64,000 nt of DNA from Niallia endozanthoxylica (lineage in GTDB: Bacteria > Bacillota > Bacilli > Bacillales > Cytobacillaceae), in assembly GCF_008710145.1 (NCBI RefSeq), contig NZ_VYKL01000026.1, forward strand, positions 62,001 to 126,000, written 5' to 3'. Numbering within the stretch: position 1 is the stretch's first letter; the number at the start of each line of letters is the position of its first letter. Position numbers and translations under genes: made by a program. Below, one piece after another: positions 17,185 through 25,478 of this stretch. The notes under the pieces were generated by a model. The model was not told where the DNA came from. It saw only the letters and a program-made list of their open reading frames with translations, and made no database searches.

Positions 17185-17214
17185 AAAACGCCTATTTATA
17201 CATAGGCGTTTTTT
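17185..17214 (+). terminator. trpB terminator
   Basis: A 10-bp stem AAAACGCCTA / TAGGCGTTTT followed by T residues, 12 nt after the stop. Confidence 0.9.
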
Positions 17215-17536
17215 GTATTCAATTTTCACCAGGAAGAATCGACTGTCTCCGCATTAATAACCTCTTATAAAGAAATGAAAATAATTAAAGTCAAGGATTA
17301 ATATATTAATTGAATGTTTGATGTTTTCTTAATATATTTTACACTATGGAAATGTTGTTAACTATTTTTAATGTTTTGAATATTTAATTGACGAAAAAGA
17401 CGGATCTTTGATAAAATAAAAGCAAGATAAGCTAGAAAACCTGTTTTTATATTAATTATCTATATTTTCCTAATAAAATAATAATTTGCACTTTTTAAAT
17501 ATGCATTATTTTACTAATATACTGGGAGGGTTTGTA
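17215..17536. other. AT-rich intergenic region, no gene seen
   Basis: About 320 nt, strongly A/T-biased, between the trpB terminator and the CxxH/CxxC gene. I find no structured RNA, no repeat shared with the rest of the window and no convincing ORF. Confidence 0.6.
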
Positions 17537-17716
17537 ATGATACTAGTTTGTAAAAATCATGTAACGGATGGATTAAAAGAAACCTCTGCACCACATATTG
17601 AAAAAGTGCCTACAGAGAATAAAAATTGCTGCACATACTGTACTGAAAAAGCGATATATCGTTTATTTTATTTTGGTCAGATTTCTGCAAAAGAGAATAG
17701 TAAAGTAGCGCAATAA
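17537..17716 (+). CDS. CxxH/CxxC small zinc-ribbon-like protein (BA_5709-like)
   Basis: A 59-residue protein with CKNH (CxxH) near the N-terminus and CTYC (CxxC) in the middle, followed by EKAIYRLFYF. This matches the general plan of the Bacillus CxxH/CxxC protein family, presumed to bind one zinc ion. The start is ATG 17537 directly after TGGGAGGG; the upstream in-frame ATGs lack a ribosome-binding site. No partner genes are close. The function of the family is unknown, and the family assignment is from motif order only. Confidence 0.65.
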   Translation: MILVCKNHVTDGLKETSAPHIEKVPTENKNCCTYCTEKAIYRLFYFGQISAKENSKVAQ

Positions 17717-18007
17717 AATTCTTTTTTTATATCCTGAGTCACCTTTTCCTTCTTTTATTTTGTGGGATAATTTCTATTCCGCATTTATCTGATTTAGTTA
17801 TCCCTCTTATTGTCATTCCAAATTTCTTTTGTCATATAAAATTCTCTATGTATAGCAAAAATTGATTATTATTAAGAAATAGGGATCAAAGGCAAAAGAA
17901 TAATAGTAATCAATCAAATTGTTTACTATTTCATAAGTATCCCAATGATTTTTTTCTAAAACAAATTTATAGAAATAATTATAATCGTTTTCAATTAATG
18001 TGATTAT
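17717..18007. other. intergenic region, nothing identified
   Basis: About 290 nt of AT-rich sequence. A weak Fur-like match around 17968-17990 was considered and not accepted. No ORF with a ribosome-binding site. Confidence 0.5.
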
Positions 18008-18046
18008 AAAAAAGTGAGTACTGGGTAATTCAGCACTCACTTTTTA
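18008..18046 (-). terminator. terminator of the proline operon
   Basis: A stem AAAAAGTGAGT / ACTCACTTTTT with a 15-nt loop, just downstream (minus direction) of the proline symporter stop. Confidence 0.85.
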
Positions 18047-18054
18047 TTATTATA

Positions 18055-19527
18055 TTAATTTTCTTTTAAAATTGCTTTATACATATCAAATTTTTCTTCA
18101 ACAGCAGTGGAAGGAGCTTTATCTATCAGACTAACAATGAAAATAGCAAGAGTTCCAAATAAGAATCCTGGTGCCAGTTCATAAATATCGAATAATCCGC
18201 CTGTTAACTGTGCCCAGATGATAACGGTTAAAGCTCCGACAACAATACCGGCAAGAGCACCGTTTCTAGTCATGCGTTTCCAGAAGAGGCTCAGAATAAT
18301 AACAGGACCAAAGGCTGCTCCAAAACCGGCCCACGCGTAACTGACAAGCTCGAGAATTTTACTATTAGGATCATAGCCTAGTAGAATCGCAATAATCGCG
18401 ATACCGAAAACAGCAATTCTTCCAACAATCATTTCTTCCTTTTTGGAAGCATTTCTTTTAAAAATAGACTTATAAAAGTCGTTGGCTAAAGCACTTGAAG
18501 AAACGAGCAGTTGTGAGTCAACTGTACTCATGATTGCTGAAAGAATGGCTGCAAGTAAAAAGCCTGCTACCCAAGGGTTAAATAATACTTGGGAAAACAT
18601 AATAAAGACAGTTTCAGAGTTTTCCAAAGGTGAATCGGCAAAATAGGAAATACCGGCAAAACCTACAAAAATCGCTCCGAATAGAGACAGAATCATCCAA
18701 ACCATGCCGATTAGACGAGCCTTAGGAATTTCTTTTGTAGATTTTATCCCCATAAAGCGGACAATAATATGAGGCTGGCCAAAATATCCTAATCCCCATG
18801 CGAGTAAAGAAATAACCCCAATAGCCGTAGCTCCAGAATATACATCCAAGTGAGAAGTATCGATATCTCCAATCATTTGAACAGTATCATTCCAGCCGCC
18901 TAACTCATAAACTGCTACTGCAGGGACAATGATTAAGGCGAGAAACATTAAAATCCCTTGAATAAAATCAGTCCAGCTTGCTGCCAAAAATCCGCCAAAT
19001 AGGGTATAGGACAGAATAACAGCCGCTCCAATCCATAATGCAAGTTCATAGTTCATTCCAAAGGAATTTTCCAAAAGAATGGCTCCGCCAACAAGACTAG
19101 ATGATGTGTAGAACGTGAAAAATAGGAGAATAACAATAGCTGAAACAACTCGGAGAATTTTTGATTTGTCATCGAAGCGATTCTCAAAATAATCAGGGAC
19201 AGTAATAGAATCATCAGCCACTTCAGTATAGACTCGTAACGGCTTAGCGACAAACTGCCAGTTTAGATAGGCACCTACGGCAAGGCCTATAGGAAGCCAG
19301 ATTTCGCTCATACCGCCTACATACATCGCTCCCGGCAGTCCTAATAACAGCCATCCGCTCATATCTGAGGCACCAGCACTAAGTGCTGCGACACCTCCGC
19401 CAAGCTGTCTTCCGCCAAGAACATAATCCGTTAAATCGCGGGTCTTTCTTGATGCAATGATTCCTATTATTAGCATCCCAACTAAATAAATAATAATTGA
19501 GATAAACGTTGGAATATTAATATCCAT
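18055..19527 (-). CDS. putP: sodium/proline symporter (PutP/OpuE type)
   Basis: A 490-residue sodium:solute symporter (SSS) with about 13 membrane helices. Family signatures are GGRQLGGGVAALSAGASDMSGW (first helices), GLGYFGQPHIIVRFM and AILSAIMSTVDSQLLVSSS. It imports proline with sodium. It is the last gene of an apparent proC-proB-small protein-putP operon. In Bacillus subtilis the osmotic proline importer is OpuE, so a compatible-solute role fits the context better than catabolism; no putBC genes are present. Its ATG lies inside the 3' end of the small upstream gene (11-nt overlap), so translation is probably coupled. Confidence 0.93.
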   Translation of the reverse strand: MDINIPTFISIIIYLVGMLIIGIIASRKTRDLTDYVLGGRQLGGGVAALSAGASDMSGWLLLGLPGAMYVGGMSEIWLPIGLAVGAYLNWQFVAKPLRVYTEVADDSITVPDYFENRFDDKSKILRVVSAIVILLFFTFYTSSSLVGGAILLENSFGMNYELALWIGAAVILSYTLFGGFLAASWTDFIQGILMFLALIIVPAVAVYELGGWNDTVQMIGDIDTSHLDVYSGATAIGVISLLAWGLGYFGQPHIIVRFMGIKSTKEIPKARLIGMVWMILSLFGAIFVGFAGISYFADSPLENSETVFIMFSQVLFNPWVAGFLLAAILSAIMSTVDSQLLVSSSALANDFYKSIFKRNASKKEEMIVGRIAVFGIAIIAILLGYDPNSKILELVSYAWAGFGAAFGPVIILSLFWKRMTRNGALAGIVVGALTVIIWAQLTGGLFDIYELAPGFLFGTLAIFIVSLIDKAPSTAVEEKFDMYKAILKEN

Positions 19528-19669
19528 TATGATTCATCCTCTCCTTTTCTACAGTAATGTTTGATGGCTTTTTCTCTGAATAATAAGTAATAAGGCTTAG
19601 AACGATTAATACTGGCATGGGAATAAGAAGCCATGCCCAAGTTGCAGCTGTTAGACCGAATTCTTCCAT
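19517..19669 (-). CDS. small single-pass membrane protein, probable symporter accessory subunit
   Basis: A 50-residue protein, MEEFGLTAATWAWLLIPMPV..., with one hydrophobic helix (about 11-33) and a charged tail. AAAGGAGGTG precedes ATG 19669 perfectly; the frame also extends upstream without a site. It overlaps the symporter start by 11 nt. Small one-helix subunits encoded next to SSS-family transporters are known, and this fits that pattern. A required role in proline transport is inference. Confidence 0.7.
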   Translation of the reverse strand: MEEFGLTAATWAWLLIPMPVLIVLSLITYYSEKKPSNITVEKERMNHNGY

Positions 19670-19724
19670 TTTTTTCACCTCCTTTAAAGATAAGAATGAA
19701 ATGATAATCCTTGAGCTATTGTTC

Positions 19725-20849
19725 TTAAACAGTAATAGGGACATCTAAATGACAGACGAAATGATTGATATCCATGACATATGGCTGGCCAATACCTGTA
19801 TGGTTTTTATGTTTGAGAAGGTGAAGCAATTCTTCATTCGAGTAATTTACCACTCCGCATCCAACTTCATGACCAGAAGAATCAATAATTCGAATAACAG
19901 CACCTTTATCAAATTGGCCGTTAATATAGTTAATGCCTGATGGCAATAAGCTTTTATGATCTTCCACCATTCGTATTTTAGCTTGATTGGTTATAATCAT
20001 TTCTCCTTCAGGATGTGAATGAAAGGCAATCCATTTTTTTCGTTGATTGAAATTAGAGGCAGGTGTTTCTGTTTTGAAGTAAGTGCCTCGTGCTTTTCCA
20101 ATAACAGCATCCTTGACAATATTCCTCTTGCTTGCATTGCCTAAAAAAGTAGTGATTCCAGATGCCATGGCAATTTTCACAGCCTCGATTTTTGATTTCA
20201 TCCCGCCTGTACCGACTGAGCTTCCGGAGCCTCCGGCCGTCGCTTCAATTTCAGGAGTAATCTCATTGACATGTTCTACTAATACAGCGTGAACATGTTT
20301 GCTTGGATCAGCATCATACAATCCATCGATATCTGAAAGAATGACTAACTGGTCTGCATCAATTAATCCGGCTACTTTTGCCGAAAGTGTATCATTGTCT
20401 CCGAATTTTAAGCGGTCAATCGTTACTGTATCATTTTCATTAACAATTGGGATAATACCTCTTTCTAGTAGAACATTTAATGTATTTCTCATATTTTTAT
20501 AACGGTCTTCGTCCAGGAAGTCGCCCCTTGTTATTAATATTTGCGATGCAACGTAACCGTTCGCTAGAAAAAGCTTTGAGTAGGATTCCATTAAAAGCCC
20601 TTGACCGATTGAGGCAGCTGCTTGTTTTTCCGGCAATGAGTTTGGCCGTTTCAGACAGCCTAGTTTTCGGTAGCCTGCAGCAATAGCGCCTGAAGAAACA
20701 AGTACGACTTCATGGCCTAAATCCTTTAACTGTACAATCTCATCTGCTAATTTTTCAAGTTTTTTATGACTAATTTCTCCGTGACGACTGGTTAACGAAC
20801 TGCTGCCTATTTTGATGACAATCCTTTGAACCTTAGAATTCGAAGTCAT
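19725..20849 (-). CDS. proB: glutamate 5-kinase
   Basis: A 374-residue ProB with an amino-acid kinase domain (VIKIGSSSLTS, VSSGAIAAG, NENDTV, DIDGLYDADP, GTGGMKSKI) and a C-terminal PUA domain (about 280-360). It phosphorylates glutamate, the first step of proline synthesis. The start overlaps proC by 4 nt. There is no proA here. The same proC/proB pairing without proA is seen in the osmotic-stress proHJ operon of Bacillus subtilis, which suggests a stress-dedicated isozyme sharing ProA encoded elsewhere. Whether it escapes proline feedback cannot be read from the sequence. Confidence 0.95.
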   Translation of the reverse strand: MTSNSKVQRIVIKIGSSSLTSRHGEISHKKLEKLADEIVQLKDLGHEVVLVSSGAIAAGYRKLGCLKRPNSLPEKQAAASIGQGLLMESYSKLFLANGYVASQILITRGDFLDEDRYKNMRNTLNVLLERGIIPIVNENDTVTIDRLKFGDNDTLSAKVAGLIDADQLVILSDIDGLYDADPSKHVHAVLVEHVNEITPEIEATAGGSGSSVGTGGMKSKIEAVKIAMASGITTFLGNASKRNIVKDAVIGKARGTYFKTETPASNFNQRKKWIAFHSHPEGEMIITNQAKIRMVEDHKSLLPSGINYINGQFDKGAVIRIIDSSGHEVGCGVVNYSNEELLHLLKHKNHTGIGQPYVMDINHFVCHLDVPITV

Positions 20850-21694
20850 CTAATCACCCCTGTACTAAATTTAGTAAACTCTGAAGTTAACTCTTTAGAG
20901 CGGCCGGCGGCTTCCTGTACGGCCATTTCTATTGCTGTACCAGCGCCATGCATGTGGAGTGCTTGTAATCCAGCTGCAGTCGTTCCGTTTGGTGATGTGA
21001 CGTTTTGTCTTAAGATGGCTGGTGTTTCATTTTGTTCGAGTATCATTTTTGCAGCACCGAAAATGGTTTGAGCAATGATTTGACGTGCTGCATCCTCTGA
21101 TAAACCCCCATCAGCTGCTTTTTTCTCCATATGCTCCATTAAGTAGTAGAAATAGGCAGGACCGCTGCCGGCTATTCCTGTAAATAGGTCCATTTTATCT
21201 TCTGGTATGATATATACTTTCCCGATACTTTCGAGCATTTCTTTTACAATCATAATCGTTTGATGGAGTGTGTGTTTTCCTGAAGAAAGGCCTGTTGCAG
21301 ATTCTCCAATCATACTTGAGGTATTCGGCATGACGCGAATGACCTGTTGCCCAGACGGGAAGAAGTTTTCAATAAATGAGGTTGTAATTCCAGCTATAAC
21401 AGAAACAATGATGTGATGTGGCTGTATGGAGTGACAAATCGATTGTAGTGCTGTATGTGCATCTTTTGGTTTCATTGCGAGGACAATTATATCAATCGTG
21501 CTGAAATTTAAGTCAACATTTGCGGCTCCTTTAATTCCGTAAGCTGTTTCCAGTTGCCTCATTCGTTCTTGATTGCTTCGGTTTGAAACGATGATTTGAT
21601 TTGGCGGTATTTTTCCGGCATTCACTATCCCCGCAATCATCGCTTCAGCCATTGATCCAGCTCCAATAAAAGCTATTCTTTTGTTTTTTAACAT
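20846..21694 (-). CDS. proC: pyrroline-5-carboxylate reductase
   Basis: A 282-residue P5C reductase: an N-terminal Rossmann motif IAFIGAGSMAEAMI for NAD(P)H, the VMPNTSSMIGESATGL segment, GSGPAYFYYLMEHM and the C-terminal signature VTSPNGTTAAGLQAL. It catalyses the last step of proline synthesis. AGGAGAGG precedes the ATG. It is the first gene of the four-gene minus-strand proline operon. With proB and the symporter it parallels proH/proJ plus opuE, so osmoprotection is the likely purpose. Confidence 0.95.
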   Translation of the reverse strand: MLKNKRIAFIGAGSMAEAMIAGIVNAGKIPPNQIIVSNRSNQERMRQLETAYGIKGAANVDLNFSTIDIIVLAMKPKDAHTALQSICHSIQPHHIIVSVIAGITTSFIENFFPSGQQVIRVMPNTSSMIGESATGLSSGKHTLHQTIMIVKEMLESIGKVYIIPEDKMDLFTGIAGSGPAYFYYLMEHMEKKAADGGLSEDAARQIIAQTIFGAAKMILEQNETPAILRQNVTSPNGTTAAGLQALHMHGAGTAIEMAVQEAAGRSKELTSEFTKFSTGVIR

Positions 21695-21748
21695 GCAACC
21701 TCTCCTGTTGTGTTCGTATTTTTGTTCTTGTTTTGTTTCAATGCTCTT

Positions 21749-21777
21749 ATACTACCAATCAAAAAAAACATAATCAA
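21749..21777 (-). promoter_or_regulatory. candidate promoter of the proline operon
   Basis: On the minus strand TTGATT (21777-21772), a 17-nt T-rich spacer and TAGTAT (21754-21749), about 55 nt upstream of proC. Confidence 0.4.
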
Positions 21778-21967
21778 GGAATTTTGCGAAAGTTATGAGT
21801 ATTTGATTCAATTAGTGAGGATATGTGAAGACACGTACTGTTAGATAAGTAAAATCAGCTAATAAGGCCAAATATCAGCTCTAAGCACGGAATATGGAGA
21901 TTAAACTTTGTGAAATTAGACGTTTTTCAGAACAATGCTTGTCCTTATATTGGATAAATAACAGGCA

Positions 21968-22009
21968 AAAAAAGCTTAGTTTCCATTAATGGAAACTAAG
22001 CTTTTTCGG
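21968..22009 (-). terminator. terminator of the EcsC-like gene
   Basis: A long perfect hairpin (AAAGCTTAGTTTCC / GGAAACTAAGCTTT) that includes the stop codon of the gene, with T-runs on both strands. Confidence 0.9.
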
Positions 22010-22814
22010 ATGCTGTTTCAGGAACGTCGCTAAGTCTTTCAATAATTCTTCTTTTACGATATAGCATCATACCTGCCTCAGCAACATCATTTATTGCAGT
22101 TCGATTGATAAAAGCACCAAAAATAAGTCCGGCAATAGGAATCATCTGGAATAACTTCTTCCAGCCTAGTTGATCTCTAAAAGTGAATACGACTTCACGC
22201 CAACCCTGAAGTTCTGATAAAACCTCTCTTTTCGCAGTTTCATCTTCAAGGTCAAATTTAGATAATTGCGCAAGAATGGCATTTTTACCAACAATGTCTG
22301 CAGATATAAATTGTAGACATTTAACAATAAATAAACGCTCTTTTTTTTCATTAGGATTATAGCCATAGCAAATCGCAATATCCTGCAGTGTTTTTAATTG
22401 CATACCAAGCAGGAGGGGAATGTCAATGGTTAAAGTGAAAATTCCTCCAATTCCAGTACTTGCCCCTTGAATAGTTGCCAGTTTTTTTCTGCTGCGTGAT
22501 AATTTTTCAACGGCTTGATCCATTGTAGAAATGGGCAGTATGGCTGCATCCTCTAAACTATGTATCTCGAGATTAGGATAGTAGGAGGATAAGGAAGAGA
22601 CCGAGCTCAAATAGCTCCCGCCGGTTTGCACATATTGTCCCAATTCATCAATAATTACACCGATTTTTTTCTGAATAAAGTCTGGTGTCCATTTGTCGAT
22701 TATTTTAAACGGCAGCCGGCCTAGTTTTTCCCAGAACCATAAATCAGCTTGGTCCTTTTCCCAATTCTCTACTTTTGTCAGTTCTTCTAATAACCAGTCT
22801 TTAGATTCCGTCAC
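21996..22814 (-). CDS. EcsC-family protein
   Basis: A 272-residue EcsC-like protein. It has an N-terminal helical region with LTKVENWEKDQ, a glycine-rich hydrophobic segment around ATIQGASTGIGGIFTLTIDIPLLLGMQLKT (about 113-142) and the C-terminal PIAGLIFGAFINRTAINDVAEAG block. All are typical of this family, named after the third gene of the ecsABC secretion/ABC-transporter operon of Bacillus subtilis. No ecsAB genes are adjacent and the biochemical role is unknown. It is monocistronic with a strong terminator overlapping its stop. Confidence 0.8.
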   Translation of the reverse strand: MTESKDWLLEELTKVENWEKDQADLWFWEKLGRLPFKIIDKWTPDFIQKKIGVIIDELGQYVQTGGSYLSSVSSLSSYYPNLEIHSLEDAAILPISTMDQAVEKLSRSRKKLATIQGASTGIGGIFTLTIDIPLLLGMQLKTLQDIAICYGYNPNEKKERLFIVKCLQFISADIVGKNAILAQLSKFDLEDETAKREVLSELQGWREVVFTFRDQLGWKKLFQMIPIAGLIFGAFINRTAINDVAEAGMMLYRKRRIIERLSDVPETASEKA

Positions 22815-22914
22815 TTGAAAGTTCTCCTTTTAAAAAGAATACTTACTAGTACGTAAATCTAAACAAAAAGTTTCAGTATTGCAATGGCAATTTTCAATAG
22901 TTGGTTATTCTGAT

Positions 22915-22950
22915 AAAAAACAAGAGCTGAACGGTTTTCAAGTTCAGCTC
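22915..22950 (-). terminator. terminator of the lipoprotein gene
   Basis: A 9-bp stem GAGCTGAAC / GTTCAGCTC (22924-22932 / 22942-22950), followed on the minus strand by a T-run. Confidence 0.85.
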
Positions 22951-22961
22951 TATGTTTCCTT

Positions 22962-23144
22962 TTATTCGGCTTCTTCTTCGGCACCTTCTTCATTGTTATC
23001 TTCTGTCTCGGTGCCTTCTTCCGTTTGATTTTCTTCCGTTTCTGTTTCTTCTTGAGGTTCCTCGTTCGTACATCCAGCAGCAATTCCCACAAACATAAAG
23101 GTTGCCATTAAAATCCAAAGCCACTGTTTGAAGTTTTTCATCAT
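22962..23144 (-). CDS. very small acidic lipoprotein
   Basis: A 60-residue protein. It has a short lysine-containing n-region, a hydrophobic h-region and a lipobox VGIAAGC whose Cys25 should be lipidated. The rest of the mature peptide is 35 residues made almost only of Glu, Thr, Asn, Asp and Gln. CAAGGAGG lies before two adjacent ATGs; either may be used. Such a highly acidic, low-complexity surface peptide could act as a charge layer or a metal/cation buffer, but this is speculative. It is monocistronic with a clear terminator. Confidence 0.7.
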   Translation of the reverse strand: MMKNFKQWLWILMATFMFVGIAAGCTNEEPQEETETEENQTEEGTETEDNNEEGAEEEAE

Positions 23145-23427
23145 TGCTTACCTCCTTGAATGTCGCAAGTTTAATTGCATTTTCAGTATACAAGTTATCT
23201 AAACAAAAAAAGATGATTGTTTGATAATTAACAATATTTAAACTGCAGTTTGCGTTAGCTTTACAAACATTTTAAAAATTCATATTCGATTCATTTATGC
23301 GGAGAATAAAAATAATGTAAGGGAAAGGGATTTTTTTCTAGTTTATATAGGTAATAATGGAAAAAATGTATTTATAATTATGTTAATGATTAAAATTCTT
23401 GTTACATCAAGAATGGAGGTTAATTAG

Positions 23428-23991
23428 GTGAAATCTGAATTACTGTCAGAGAGAATAAAGCTTGTTCAATCTGAAAGAAAGCATGCACCGGCTTTATTTG
23501 CCTTTTGGTCAGATCCGGAAGTAACACGCTATATGAATATTGAAACATTTTCAAGTGTTGAAGAAGCGATTTCAATGATAGATCTTTTAAATAAACTAGC
23601 TGCGAAAAAACAAGCTAATCGGTATACCATTATAATGGGAAAGAGTGAAGAAATCATTGGAAGTTGTGGTTTTAATTACCTAGATTATGATAATGAGAAA
23701 GCAGAAGTGGGCTATGATTTAGGAAAAGAATACTGGGGTAGGGGACTTGCCAGTGAAGTGGTAACAATGATGCTGAAATATGGATTTCAGGAACTGTATT
23801 TGAATCGAATAGAAGCAAAAGTTGCCCCAGAAAATAAGCGGTCAATCAAGCTTCTAGAAAGATTAGGATTTTTATATGAAGGTCATCTTCGCCAGTCAGA
23901 AAAGACAAAAGAAGGTTTTATTGATGTTAGATTGTATTCGATGTTGAAGGAGGATTTTTTAAGAAAGCTTGAGGTAAGTAGGCAAATATAG
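23428..23991 (+). CDS. GNAT-family N-acetyltransferase (RimJ/RimL-like)
   Basis: A 187-residue GNAT acetyltransferase with the RimJ/RimL/YjcK-type fold: SERIKLVQSE, IGSCGFNYLDYDNEKAEVGY, the acetyl-CoA pyrophosphate loop EYWGRGLASE (motif A, about 108-117) and ENKRSIKLLERLGF (motif B). The start is GTG after AATGGAGG. The acceptor (an N-terminal amino group, amine or antibiotic) is unknown. No operon partner is evident. Confidence 0.88.
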   Translation: MKSELLSERIKLVQSERKHAPALFAFWSDPEVTRYMNIETFSSVEEAISMIDLLNKLAAKKQANRYTIIMGKSEEIIGSCGFNYLDYDNEKAEVGYDLGKEYWGRGLASEVVTMMLKYGFQELYLNRIEAKVAPENKRSIKLLERLGFLYEGHLRQSEKTKEGFIDVRLYSMLKEDFLRKLEVSRQI

Positions 23992-24094
23992 AGGGGTTTT
24001 GTCTAAATTTATAGAATAATTTATATAGTTAGTCTGAAAAAATGCGATAAGTATCATTGTCTGCATTTTATTAATATAAGAGGAGGAAATCGTG

Positions 24095-24739
24095 ATGAAT
24101 AACCCCTATGAATATAGCATTAGATTACCGAAAACAATTGAAAACGGAAGAAACTATCCGGTCATTTTTGCCTTGCATGGAATTGGTTATAATGAACGGT
24201 TTTTAATGGATGCTGTTAGTGAGCTGGAGGACGAGTGTATTATTATTGGGGTTCGCGGTGATTTACCTTATGAACAAGGCTATGCCTATTATTATTTAAA
24301 GGGCTATGGTAATCCAGAACGCAACCAATTTGACGGCGCGGTTGAGAAACTGAGGAGTTATCTTGAATATGCCTTTGAAACTTATCCAATTGACCAGAAA
24401 CGTGTTTACTTAATAGGTTTTAGTCAAGGGGCCATTCTTAGTATGACTTTAGGACTTGTGTTAGGTGAGATGGTAAAAGGTATTGTACCAATGAATGGAT
24501 ATATTCCTGAATTTGTCAAAGCAGAATATCCACTGAAACCAATTGGCCATCTGTCCGTTTTTCTTTGTCAGGGTGCGAGTGATTCTATTTTTCCGATACA
24601 TATTGGTCAAGCTAATTATGATTATTTCAGTGACAAGACGGAATCTGTTAAATATACGATTTATCCGGCCGATCATACAGTAACAAGTAATAACAAAAAG
24701 GATGTAGCAGCATGGCTACGTAATGAATTGGAAAAATAA
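24095..24739 (+). CDS. alpha/beta-hydrolase, phospholipase/carboxylesterase-like
   Basis: A 214-residue serine hydrolase with the small-carboxylesterase fold: an oxyanion loop ALHGIGYNE (27-35), nucleophile Ser110 in GFSQG, Asp163 in QGASDSIFP and His194 in PADHTV, a complete triad. ATG 24095 follows AGGAGGAAATCGTG; a GTG codon directly before it is also in frame. It is probably cytosolic, as no signal peptide is present. The substrate is unknown. The flavin-reductase gene follows 135 nt downstream. Confidence 0.87.
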   Translation: MNNPYEYSIRLPKTIENGRNYPVIFALHGIGYNERFLMDAVSELEDECIIIGVRGDLPYEQGYAYYYLKGYGNPERNQFDGAVEKLRSYLEYAFETYPIDQKRVYLIGFSQGAILSMTLGLVLGEMVKGIVPMNGYIPEFVKAEYPLKPIGHLSVFLCQGASDSIFPIHIGQANYDYFSDKTESVKYTIYPADHTVTSNNKKDVAAWLRNELEK

Positions 24740-24874
24740 GCAGTCTGGAGAGGTAAACCAAGCAAAATGGTTTCCAAAGAGTATATCCTAGTGCAGCAAT
24801 AGTACTGATAGACCGAAAAACAATTTGTTGATCTGTTGTTCCGTCTAAAATTGACAGCATAAGGAGAGATTTTA

Positions 24875-25405
24875 TTGAAGAAGATCGTTATTATCACTGG
24901 GACGCCAACGAAACCATCCCGTTTACATGGCGTTGTTAGCTATGTATCACAACAAATCCATCAGCAGGGAGTAAAAGTTCATCATATAGACGTTGTGGAT
25001 ATACCGGCCAAAGATTTGCTTCATGCGAATTGGAATAGTGAGGTGATTAAATCTGCTAACAGGCAAATAGCAGATGCCAATGCTGTCATCATCGCAACAC
25101 CAATCTATAAGGCATCTTATACAGGGATACTAAAAGCCTTTTTAGATTTGATTCCTGAAAAGGGATTAGAAAATAAAGTATTATTTCCTATTGTAATGGG
25201 TGGAACAAAAGCACATCTGCTCATGATGGAATATGCTCTAAAGCCTGTCCTATCCGTCTTAGGTGCCAATTATATTGAAGCAGGTGTATTTATTCATGAT
25301 TCAGAAGCTAGATGGACGGAAGATGGAAAAGTAACAATCGATTCAGAAGTAAATACTCGATTAACAGCATCTGTTGAGAAATTATGTAAGATGATCATGA
25401 AATAG
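24875..25405 (+). CDS. NAD(P)H-dependent FMN reductase (SsuE-like)
   Basis: A 176-residue flavodoxin-like reductase: the phosphate loop GTPTKPSRLHGV (9-20), ATPIYKASYTGILKAFLDL, and PIVMGGTKAHLLMMEYAL, which are hallmarks of the SsuE/MsuE family. These enzymes reduce FMN for two-component monooxygenases. The start is TTG after AAGGAGAG. No alkanesulfonate monooxygenase gene is adjacent; the luciferase-like gene at 30057 is 5 kb away and could be a client only in principle. Confidence 0.88.
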   Translation: MKKIVIITGTPTKPSRLHGVVSYVSQQIHQQGVKVHHIDVVDIPAKDLLHANWNSEVIKSANRQIADANAVIIATPIYKASYTGILKAFLDLIPEKGLENKVLFPIVMGGTKAHLLMMEYALKPVLSVLGANYIEAGVFIHDSEARWTEDGKVTIDSEVNTRLTASVEKLCKMIMK

Positions 25406-25427
25406 ATAAGGTATTATGACTACGATA

Positions 25428-25473
25428 AAAAAGGGAACAAATTAGCTTCATGAGCTAGGTTTGTTCCCTTTTA
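25428..25473. terminator. bidirectional terminator
   Basis: A strong A/T-flanked stem AAAAGGGAACAAA / TTTGTTCCCTTTT with an inner AGCT pairing, between the convergent flavin-reductase and glycosyltransferase genes. Confidence 0.9.
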
Positions 25474-25478
25474 CCATG

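Noticed and set aside
17968..17990. Fur-like sequence (about 15 of 18 positions)
   Set aside because: AT-rich chance match, no promoter or gene in a sensible position; the site at 15825 is better placed.
17846..18040. 64-aa ORF on the minus strand
   Set aside because: The start lies inside the proline-operon terminator hairpin and no ribosome-binding site is present.
22859..23193. Two basic ORFs overlapping the lipoprotein gene
   Set aside because: Alternative frames of the Glu-rich codons (GAA/GAG read as AAG/AGA); no ribosome-binding sites.
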